Below, piece after piece: positions 1 through 5,892 of a stretch of 11,819 nt of DNA. Position numbers and translations under genes: made by a program. Position 1 is the first letter of the stretch. Each line of letters opens with the position of its first letter. Below the pieces are notes generated by a model. It worked only from the letters and a program-made list of their open reading frames with translations, was not told where the DNA came from and did no database searches. Source of the stretch: Flavobacteriales bacterium UBA5869 (GTDB lineage Bacteria; Bacteroidota; Bacteroidia; Flavobacteriales_D; Crocinitomicaceae); NCBI GenBank assembly GCA_002432565.1, contig DJFP01000208.1:17748-29566 (forward strand), read 5' to 3'.

Positions 1-105
1 GTAAACCTTATAGCACGTATCGGGTCAATTATTTTACTGGCATTATTCGGATTTGCAATATATATAAGCTGGAGAAAGAAGAAGAACCGGGCAGTGAATT
101 CCTAA
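1..105 (+). CDS. 3' end of an unidentified membrane-anchored protein (partial)
   Basis: Only the last 34 codons and a TAA stop (103-105) lie in the window, read in frame from base 1. They encode a short polar stretch, a hydrophobic segment of about 15-17 residues rich in Ile, Leu, Ala and Phe, then a basic tail beginning SWRKKKNR. This pattern fits a C-terminal transmembrane helix whose positive tail stays in the cytoplasm. The fragment is too short to name a family. It is transcribed towards the pse genes and separated from them by the hairpin at 132-167, so it is probably not functionally linked to them. The reading frame is supported by the stop followed closely by a terminator, but a spurious open frame cannot be excluded at this length. 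Confidence 0.6.
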   Translation, partial: VNLIARIGSIILLALFGFAIYISWRKKKNRAVNS

Positions 106-117
106 CCTAGGGTTAGG
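101..117. repeat. Short inverted repeat over the stop codon of the left-edge gene
   Basis: CCTAACC (101-107) and GGTTAGG (111-117) are exact reverse complements around TAG. The left arm contains the TAA stop at 103-105. The repeat could form a small hairpin ahead of the main terminator, or be a protein-binding palindrome. It is seen directly; any function is inference. Confidence 0.4.
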
Positions 118-131
118 TAATAATAAGAATT

Positions 132-167
132 AAAAAAAGAGGACTTTATTCAAAGTCCTCTTTTTTT
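132..167. terminator. Bidirectional intrinsic terminator between the left-edge gene and pseI
   Basis: The arms 132-147 (seven A, then GAGGACTTT) and 152-167 (AAAGTCCTC, then seven T) are perfectly complementary over 16 bp, with a four-base loop at 148-151. Each strand ends in a U-run, so the hairpin can stop transcription of the left-edge gene on plus and of the pse train on minus. The right arm lies inside the last codons of pseI (the KKEDF segment), and the pseI stop codon (146-148) spans the left-arm/loop junction. Confidence 0.85.
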
Positions 168-1183
168 ACGCGGTCACCCGGTGTAAAATCTTTTAATGCC
201 CGTTTCCCAAGGATTTCGGAATAATATTTCGGATGGAGTGAATATCCCGGACGAACCGAACGAATGTGGTTTTCAGTGACAAGTTCCCCGGCTTTTAAAT
301 TCTGAGAGATATACAACGAGCGACTGAATACTTTACCTGCTTCCTGTTTTGGAGTTAGTTTATAATCTACGATACCCAATGCTTTTTCCGCCATTCTTAC
401 CTGGTCTACCATTTCTTTGAACTCCTGTTCATTCATGGAAAAACTGGCATCCGGTCCTCCGATAGATCTGTCAAGGATGAAATGTTTTTCAATGATCTTT
501 GCTCCTAAGCTTACTGCAACGATCGGAACAATACTTCCCATGGTATGGTCCGATAACCCGGTCATTACATTAAAATCTTTTGCAATTTGCTCAACCATAC
601 GCATGTTTGCTTCTTCAATAGGGGCAGGGTAGCTGGATGTGCATTTGAGCAAAACAATTTGATCGTTTCCCGCATCTCTACATGTTTTAACTGCTAAAGC
701 AATGTCATCGTATTCAGCGATTCCGGTTGAGATGATAATCGGCTTTCCTTTGGAAGCAGTGTATCGGATTAAGGGAATATCTGTAATCTCGAAAGAAGCA
801 ATTTTGTATGCAGGAACATCCAGAGTCTCTAAAAAATCAACTGCCGAAAAATCAAAAGGGGAAGAAAAACAGATCAAGCCTTCGTTTTGAGCCGCCTCAA
901 ATAGTTGTGCGTGCCATTCCCATGGAGTATAGGCTTCCTGGTACAATTCATGCAGCCTTCTGCCATCCCAGATTGTTCCTTTAATTAAAAAATCTTCCTT
1001 ATCAGAATCAAGGGTAATGGTATCTGCGGTGTATGTTTGTAATTTGATACAGTCGGCACCCGCTCTTTTGGCTGCTTTAATCGTTTCAATGGCCGTTTCG
1101 ATACTTCCGTTATGATTGGCAGACAATTCTGCAATGATAAAGACAGGAGAAGTTTTATTGACTTCAAAATTCCCTATTCTCAT
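146..1183 (-). CDS. pseI: Pseudaminic acid synthase PseI
   Basis: A 345-residue protein of the NeuB/PseI family, which condenses phosphoenolpyruvate with a free 2,4-diacetamido-trideoxyhexose to give a nine-carbon nonulosonate in the cytosol. The TIM-barrel catalytic domain covers about residues 10-270. It includes IAELSANHNG (17-26), KLQTY (47-51), SSPFD (107-111) and KCTSSYPAP (180-188). The two expected metal-binding histidines lie in SDHT (H213) and EKHF (H234). A SAF (antifreeze-like) domain follows at about 287-345. The segment GGPDASFS (242-249) is the form usual in pseudaminate synthases; sialate synthases normally have a GPDH-type sequence there. Length is normal and the N-terminus starts correctly. 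Its ATG overlaps the upstream GNAT stop as ATGA, suggesting translational coupling. It is the last gene of the train, and its 3' end doubles as one arm of the terminator. Pse specificity is supported by pseB, pseC and pseF in the same train. Confidence 0.93.
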   Translation of the reverse strand: MRIGNFEVNKTSPVFIIAELSANHNGSIETAIETIKAAKRAGADCIKLQTYTADTITLDSDKEDFLIKGTIWDGRRLHELYQEAYTPWEWHAQLFEAAQNEGLICFSSPFDFSAVDFLETLDVPAYKIASFEITDIPLIRYTASKGKPIIISTGIAEYDDIALAVKTCRDAGNDQIVLLKCTSSYPAPIEEANMRMVEQIAKDFNVMTGLSDHTMGSIVPIVAVSLGAKIIEKHFILDRSIGGPDASFSMNEQEFKEMVDQVRMAEKALGIVDYKLTPKQEAGKVFSRSLYISQNLKAGELVTENHIRSVRPGYSLHPKYYSEILGKRALKDFTPGDRVKKEDFE

Positions 1184-2181
1184 GGGTTCGAATTTTTTAC
1201 AAAGGTAAGAATATCGGCTTGATCAGTAGGTATGGTTTCAAATCCCAGGTTTTGGAACACCTTGAGAGATGCTGAATTTTCTTTCTTTACAATTGCTTTA
1301 AACGAATAGTTGTTGAATCTCTCCACAAGCAGGCGAACGATTGCTTCACCTAGTTTTTTGCTCCGGTGCTTTTTGTCAATGCTATACCCGATTTCCCAAA
1401 GTAAGTTTTTCTTTTGAATGCGGATTTGTCCAAGTGGCTCAGCACCATCAGTTAATATGAATAGCTTACTATCGGGATTGGTAAGTTGCGAATCGAACCA
1501 TTTCCGGTGTGTTTCAAAAGGAATTGGTTCCGAATTCAATGAGTTGCTGCGTACCGAAGGTTCATTTGCCCAGTCAAAGAGCAATTGAATGTCGTCAGCA
1601 ATGGCTTCACGGAGGTAAACTTCCTGCTCGTTATTCCACAGACTATGTATCAGCACATCTTTATACTGGCCGTTAAACAAGCAGTGATCCTTCAAACGGG
1701 CTTCCTGCTTAAATCCGGAGCCTTCGAGAACAGGAAACAAATGAGGACGAAGATCATAAGCGTACGTAAACAGTTTATGGAAGCCAAGATCATTGAATGC
1801 AATTTCAGGAAGTAATTCCAGGTATGCTTTCCAAATTTCGGAGAAGCGGTTTGCTTCCAGTTCCGTGTTCATAATAAACGAAACTTCGGCATGTTTATCT
1901 GTCCAATTGATATGAACTAAACCTCCGTACCCAATACATATATCGTTTTCCAGAAAAGAGAATAATAATTGCTTCGGATGGGATTGAGTGAACAATTCTG
2001 AAACAACAGTTTCGAAATACTGCTTCTGATCTTCCTTGGTAAGCGGTTTTACCTGGCGCAGGTGATAGATTTGTTCATTTCTCCATTTCATGATAAGATA
2101 CTGATCTTCATTCCGTATTGGAACCAATCGAAATGGCCCTTGTTCATAAGAATAAGCCGAAAGGCATTTATAGCTCCTCAT
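1180..2181 (-). CDS. Tandem GNAT acetyltransferase in the pseH position
   Basis: The 333 residues form two GNAT (Gcn5-related acetyltransferase) domains, about 15-182 and 187-330. The C-terminal half reads LREAIADDIQLLFDWANEPS, then RSNSLNSEPI (211-220) and HRKWF, and ends with ENSASLKVFQNLGF (301-314). That is the pattern of the GNAT domain often found fused behind the PseG hydrolase. The N-terminal half has MKWRNEQ (31-37) and a closing EGSGF (153-157), also GNAT-like. The acetyl-CoA loop is imperfect in both: the C-half has HRSKKLG (272-278) where HRGKGLG is common, and the N-half shows no clear RxxGxG. By position the protein probably supplies PseH activity, acetylating UDP-4-amino-4,6-dideoxy-L-AltNAc. 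The extra domain may be structural or may add a second acyl group. No PseG-like sequence (for example a GxGHxxR motif) is present. The start overlaps the end of pseF by 14 bases, and the stop overlaps the pseI start by 4. Confidence 0.8.
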   Translation of the reverse strand: MRSYKCLSAYSYEQGPFRLVPIRNEDQYLIMKWRNEQIYHLRQVKPLTKEDQKQYFETVVSELFTQSHPKQLLFSFLENDICIGYGGLVHINWTDKHAEVSFIMNTELEANRFSEIWKAYLELLPEIAFNDLGFHKLFTYAYDLRPHLFPVLEGSGFKQEARLKDHCLFNGQYKDVLIHSLWNNEQEVYLREAIADDIQLLFDWANEPSVRSNSLNSEPIPFETHRKWFDSQLTNPDSKLFILTDGAEPLGQIRIQKKNLLWEIGYSIDKKHRSKKLGEAIVRLLVERFNNYSFKAIVKKENSASLKVFQNLGFETIPTDQADILTFVKNSNP

Positions 2182-2857
2182 GATGAATTCGTTTAAATTT
2201 CATTTCAGCGAGTGACCAGTCTTCCGGTGTGTCAATATCCTGCACTTTATTTTCATCGACAATGAACGGCACGATTTCCTCCTGCCACAGGGTCTTAGTT
2301 TTCATGAAATTCGGAACATCGAAAAAATAGAAGCTTCCCGTATCGTGATATACTTTCTCCAAATCCTGTGATCGGGCATTGATGTATTGTGGGAATTGAA
2401 GACTGATTTTGTCATTTTTTATTGTGAAACTTCGCTGAATCGGATGCGAATAAGCAACGCATGCCAGCAAAACAGGTGCCTGTTTTTCTAAAAAGTAATC
2501 GCAAGCAATTTTCAGGTCATGACCAGTGATTAAAACAGATGTCGGATAGATACAGCATGCTTTGTCCTCGTTTTTTCCACGTGAATGCAAATAGTCCAAT
2601 ACTTCGATTAGTACATCTGAGGTCGTGGCATAATCATCCGAGTTTTTACTGCTGCGTAAAACGGGAACTTCCGCCCCGCATTGTTTTGCAATTGCTGCAA
2701 TTTCTTCGTCGTCTGTGGATACAAAGACTGTTGAAAACACTCCGGAATCCAGTGCGTTTTCGATAACCCGGGCAATAATCGGTTTTCCAAAAAAGGATTT
2801 GATGTTTTTTCGTGGAATTCGTTTACTTCCGCCTCTTGCCGGGATAATTGCAATCAT
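2168..2857 (-). CDS. pseF: Pseudaminic acid cytidylyltransferase PseF
   Basis: A 229-residue CMP-nonulosonate synthetase, which transfers CMP from CTP to pseudaminic acid in the last activation step. The nucleotide-binding start IPARGGSKRIPRKNI (5-19) is the signature of the NeuA/PseF/KdsB superfamily. Further family features are VSTDD (46-50), YPT (104-106), SHPIQRSF (137-144), HDTGSFYFF (171-179) and VQDIDTPEDW (205-214), whose aspartates probably bind the catalytic metal. Length is normal for PseF and the HPIQ stretch resembles PseF more than NeuA. The start lies 11 bases after the methylase stop. The 3' end shares 14 bases with the GNAT gene; the GAGGAG near the pseF stop overlaps the GNAT start rather than preceding it, so coupling by re-initiation is likelier than a separate ribosome site. 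Legionaminate or sialate specificity is less likely given pseB and pseC nearby. Confidence 0.92.
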   Translation of the reverse strand: MIAIIPARGGSKRIPRKNIKSFFGKPIIARVIENALDSGVFSTVFVSTDDEEIAAIAKQCGAEVPVLRSSKNSDDYATTSDVLIEVLDYLHSRGKNEDKACCIYPTSVLITGHDLKIACDYFLEKQAPVLLACVAYSHPIQRSFTIKNDKISLQFPQYINARSQDLEKVYHDTGSFYFFDVPNFMKTKTLWQEEIVPFIVDENKVQDIDTPEDWSLAEMKFKRIHHEEL

Positions 2858-2868
2858 AGATTCATTAT

Positions 2869-3513
2869 TTAAGCATGTAACAACTTCTTATCTTTTTCCA
2901 TTAAAAACCAGGTAATATCATCCTGCGGGAAAGAAGGATCATGCTTATAAGCAAATCCGTAATCGATCAACTGCAAATCAGGATATTTTTGCATGATCTC
3001 ACCTGCAAAATCACGTTTGAATAACCGGTCCGAATGGCCGCGGTAATTAATGGTTACAGGAGTTGGATTGTAATATTCAGCAACGAGAATGTATCTGGAA
3101 GAACTCTCATATAACTTCTGATATACCAGGTCCAGCATATCGGGATTGATATGAATCAGAACACCTTTAATGAGGGAAAGCGAATGTTGCTGCTTTGCTT
3201 CGAAATCAAATATGGAACAGTTGTGCACAGAATCTTTTCCAATCAAGGTTTCCAATATTCCGGCTGCATCTTCATTGATCTCAATCCCGCTTAATTTGAC
3301 AGTTGGATACAATGCCCGGATTGCTTTCAGGTTCATCCCGATATTTGCACCGAATTCAATAATAGCATCCAGATGAAAAGTTTGTTTCAGGGCTTTTGAG
3401 AAAAAATGGATGTTGGAAGCGAGGTATTGATCGCTCTTGTTCCGATCAATATACTCTGTTCCAAAATCACCGGCCCAGAAATCCTCCTGCTCGGTTTTAT
3501 ATATAGTAGACAT
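2869..3513 (-). CDS. Pseudaminic acid biosynthesis-associated methylase
   Basis: A 214-residue class I SAM-dependent methyltransferase. The SAM-binding loop is EFGANIGMNL (53-62), an ExGxNxG variant, followed by the acidic strand end GIEIN (76-80) that should hold the ribose. The N-terminus KTEQEDFWAGDFGTEYIDRN (6-25) and the segment YNPTPVTINYRGHSDRLFKR (148-167) match what I recall of the pseudaminic acid-associated methylase family (TIGR03587). Members occur in many pse clusters, but their exact substrate is not established. Likely targets are the nonulosonate itself (O- or N-methylation) or the neighbouring glycan. It sits between pseC and pseF, with a 105-base gap upstream, the longest gap within the pse genes and a possible separate promoter. 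No membrane segment is visible, so it should act in the cytosol. Family assignment is from memory of sequence patterns. Confidence 0.85.
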   Translation of the reverse strand: MSTIYKTEQEDFWAGDFGTEYIDRNKSDQYLASNIHFFSKALKQTFHLDAIIEFGANIGMNLKAIRALYPTVKLSGIEINEDAAGILETLIGKDSVHNCSIFDFEAKQQHSLSLIKGVLIHINPDMLDLVYQKLYESSSRYILVAEYYNPTPVTINYRGHSDRLFKRDFAGEIMQKYPDLQLIDYGFAYKHDPSFPQDDITWFLMEKDKKLLHA

Positions 3514-3618
3514 ATACGACTGTTGATTTAAATTCTTCCCACGAAGATAGTTAAAAACTCCTTTTTTAACGGATTAAGTGATGAAAATGCCCTGACTATG
3601 ACTTTGTAGTTATGTTGG
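3514..3618 (-). promoter_or_regulatory. Intergenic gap before the methylase with hairpin and weak promoter-like element
   Basis: This 105-base gap separates pseC from the methylase. On the minus strand it holds TATCTTCG (3549-3542), one mismatch from the Bacteroidota -7 element TAnnTTTG, about 28 bases before the methylase ATG. No convincing -33 TTG lies at the right distance. Just upstream is an 8-bp perfect inverted repeat, GTTAAAAA (3550-3557) and TTTTTAAC (3563-3570), with a 5-base loop. It is AT-rich and would be a weak hairpin. The gap may carry a secondary promoter or an mRNA processing or attenuation site; this is inference. Confidence 0.3.
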
Positions 3619-4821
3619 TCAGGACCTTTCGTAAAATAGCTTTGTAATGCTTATAACGTAATTTATTTCTTCTTCGGTCATGGATGGGAACATTGGAATG
3701 CTGATACATCTCGAATAATAGCGTTCCGCCATCGGGAAATCACCTTCTTTCCATCCTTGTTTCCGGTAATAAGGCATTAAATGAACAGGGATGTAATGAA
3801 TTTGTGCAAAAATTCCGTTGGATCTGAGGAAATCATAAAGCCCCTTTCGATCTTCCACTTCCAGAACAAACAGGTGATAGGCGTGACCTTCAGTAATCCC
3901 TGAAGAATGAATGATACCCGGGACATGGGAGAAAGCGTTTGTATACAATTCCGCAATGGCTCTTCGTTTGATTAAATTCAGGTCGGCACGTTTTAGCTGA
4001 GAAATACCCAGGGCTGCCTGGAAGTCCGTTAAGCGGTAATTGTATCCCAATTCCTGCATTTCCATGTACCAAAGCGGGTATTCATCACCTGCATGGCTGT
4101 TCCCAACCGCAAATTCAATGCTGTTCTCAAAAACAGCCGTATTCCGGGTTATTCCGTGTGTACGAAGCGTTAACAAATGTTTGTACAACTTTTCGTTATT
4201 GGTTGTGATCATTCCGCCTTCGCCGGTTGCGATGTGTTTCACCGGATGGAAAGAGAATATGCTTAACTCAGCAAATTTTCCGTTCCCTGCCAGTTGTCTT
4301 TCTCCGTTTTGGTCCGTAAAAAATCCACCGGGAGCATGACAGGCATCCTCAATGATCCACAATCCGTGCTCATCGGCCAATTTTCTATATGCATCCAGTT
4401 GCGGAACACGTCCGGCAAAGTCCACAGGAATAATTCCCCGGATCTTTTTATCGGGATTATTTTTTATCAGCAACTTAACGGACTTGATGTCCATCAAGTA
4501 TGTTTCCGGATCAATGTCTGCAAAGAGTACCTGTCCGCCACAATATTTGACACAATTGATGGAAGCTGCAAAGGTGATCGGTGTACAAATAACGTATTCG
4601 TCCTCGCGGACTCCTAGAGCCATGACCGCCAAGTGAAGTGCTGCAGTACCGTTACTTACGGCAACCGCATAATTTGATTCCGTATACTTTGCAAATGCTT
4701 CTTCAAATTCGGTAATTTTTGGTCCTTGCGTCAGAAAATCGGATTGCAGGGTTTCAATAACCGTTTGAATATCTTCTGGAGTTATTTCCTGTCTTCCGTA
4801 TGGAATGATCTGGTTACTCAT
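3619..4821 (-). CDS. pseC: UDP-4-amino-4,6-dideoxy-N-acetyl-L-altrosamine transaminase PseC
   Basis: A 400-residue PLP-dependent sugar aminotransferase of the DegT/DnrJ/EryC1 family. It converts the 4-keto product of PseB to UDP-4-amino-4,6-dideoxy-L-AltNAc, usually with L-glutamate as amino donor. Visible landmarks are IPYGRQEI (6-13), the cofactor-binding SNGTAALHLA (56-65), the acidic EDACHAPGG (158-166) whose Asp pairs with the pyridine nitrogen, and SFHPVKHIATGEGGM (190-204) with K195 as the expected Schiff-base lysine. GYNYRLTDFQAALGISQL (259-276) is also typical of the family. Length is standard and all key residues are present. Its ATG overlaps the pseB TGA by 4 bases (ATGA), the classic coupled arrangement for pseB-pseC. 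Other DegT members (PglE, legionaminate) are similar, but the partner dehydratase and downstream pseF and pseI favour PseC. Confidence 0.93.
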   Translation of the reverse strand: MSNQIIPYGRQEITPEDIQTVIETLQSDFLTQGPKITEFEEAFAKYTESNYAVAVSNGTAALHLAVMALGVREDEYVICTPITFAASINCVKYCGGQVLFADIDPETYLMDIKSVKLLIKNNPDKKIRGIIPVDFAGRVPQLDAYRKLADEHGLWIIEDACHAPGGFFTDQNGERQLAGNGKFAELSIFSFHPVKHIATGEGGMITTNNEKLYKHLLTLRTHGITRNTAVFENSIEFAVGNSHAGDEYPLWYMEMQELGYNYRLTDFQAALGISQLKRADLNLIKRRAIAELYTNAFSHVPGIIHSSGITEGHAYHLFVLEVEDRKGLYDFLRSNGIFAQIHYIPVHLMPYYRKQGWKEGDFPMAERYYSRCISIPMFPSMTEEEINYVISITKLFYERS

Positions 4822-5852
4822 AGTTCGAAAGTAGGATCAACATGTTTTTTGATCAGGGCTCTTAAACTTTCAACGGTTTCCCAATCGGAATTTTTATCGG
4901 AAGAATACGAAAAACCTTCAGCAACTTTAGACGCTTTGAAGTGTGCAACGAACTCATCCATCTTCCAGTTGGGATTTTGGGGAAGGATCGTATAGTATTT
5001 CCCTAAGTCATAAGTGAAAAAAGAATCGGAAGAGGTAATCATTTCCTCGTGGATTTTTTCTCCCGGACGAATCCCGATAACCGGTTTTTCGCATTCCGGT
5101 CCAATCGCTTCAGCAACATCCAAAATGCGGTACGAAGGAATTTTTGGAACGAAAATTTCTCCTCCCCAGGCAGTTTCCAAGGCATGCATCACCATATCAA
5201 CACCGCCTTGCAGGGAAATATTGAATCGGGTCATTGTTTCAACAGTGATCGGCAAAACACCCTCGTTGCGTTTTTTCTTCAGGAAAAAAGGAATCACCGA
5301 ACCGTTTGAGCCCATAACATTCCCATAGCGTACAACGGAAAATTTTACGTTTCTTTTTCCTTTGATATTGTTGGCAGCAACAAACAATTTGTCGGATGTC
5401 AACTTGGTTGCTCCGTATAAATTAATGGGTGCACAGGCTTTATCCGTTGAAAGCGCAACAACATGTTCAACATTGGTTTTCAGAGCCGCTTTTATAACAT
5501 TGTCTGCACCTCCTACATTGGTCTTAACACATTCATCCGGATTATATTCCGCAATATGGACATGTTTCATAGCGGCAGCATGGATTACATAATCAATACC
5601 GGAAAATGCTCTTTCAAGACGTTCAGGATCCCGGATATCTCCAATAAAATAACGAATTTGGGGATAAACTCTGCTTGGAAATTCCTGTTCCATTTCGAAC
5701 TGCTTCTGTTCATCCCGTGAAAAAATAACCAATCGGGCTATTTCAGGATGATGATTTAAAATATGTTTGGTAAGTGCTTTTCCAAGTGAGCCCGTTCCTC
5801 CAGTAATTAGTATCGATTTGTTTTCCACCAATTTTTTATTTATCTCTGACAA
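4818..5852 (-). CDS. pseB: UDP-N-acetylglucosamine 4,6-dehydratase (inverting) PseB
   Basis: An SDR-family NAD(P)-dependent dehydratase that starts the pathway: UDP-GlcNAc is dehydrated at C4-C6 and inverted at C5. Numbered from a TTG at 5852 (344 residues), it has the nucleotide loop ITGGTGSLG (16-24), AAAMKHVHIAEYNP (92-105), STDKACAPINLYGATK (135-150) with the YxxxK pair Y146 and K150, and RPGEKIHEEM (262-271). MKHV and the short length mark the PseB/FlaA1 type rather than the membrane-bound retaining PglF type. The start is uncertain. The longest frame begins with ATG at 5960, but this adds 36 residues without family resemblance and overlaps the upstream gene by 68 bases. TTG at 5852 or TTG at 5831 gives a normal N-terminus shortly before SILITGG. 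If the promoter element at 5850-5857 is used, 5831 is the better start. The stop overlaps pseC by 4 bases. Confidence 0.88.
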   Translation of the reverse strand: MSEINKKLVENKSILITGGTGSLGKALTKHILNHHPEIARLVIFSRDEQKQFEMEQEFPSRVYPQIRYFIGDIRDPERLERAFSGIDYVIHAAAMKHVHIAEYNPDECVKTNVGGADNVIKAALKTNVEHVVALSTDKACAPINLYGATKLTSDKLFVAANNIKGKRNVKFSVVRYGNVMGSNGSVIPFFLKKKRNEGVLPITVETMTRFNISLQGGVDMVMHALETAWGGEIFVPKIPSYRILDVAEAIGPECEKPVIGIRPGEKIHEEMITSSDSFFTYDLGKYYTILPQNPNWKMDEFVAHFKASKVAEGFSYSSDKNSDWETVESLRALIKKHVDPTFEL

Positions 5853-5857
5853 AGATA
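5850..5857 (-). promoter_or_regulatory. Bacteroidota-type -7 element in front of pseB
   Basis: On the minus strand TATCTTTG runs 5857-5850, an exact match to TAnnTTTG. A TGTG at the usual 19-base spacing upstream matches three of four bases of the -33 TTTG. Transcription would then start near 5843, about 11 bases before the TTG at 5831. It lies just after the stop (5893-5895) of the upstream gene, where a pse-specific promoter would be expected. No experimental support is available here. Confidence 0.45.
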
Positions 5858-5892
5858 TCAATTCAGGCAGAATAACCACATGTAGCGTTTGT

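Noticed and set aside
146..1183. Sialic acid (NeuB) or legionaminic acid synthase instead of PseI
   Set aside because: GGPDASFS and KCTSSYPAPIEEAN are typical of PseI, and the operon encodes the inverting dehydratase PseB and PseC rather than a hydrolysing 2-epimerase (NeuC) or the legionaminate set.
3591..3623. Inverted repeat CCTGAC / GTCAGG after pseC
   Set aside because: Only six base pairs with a 21-base loop and no U-run. It could easily be chance and is not a convincing terminator.
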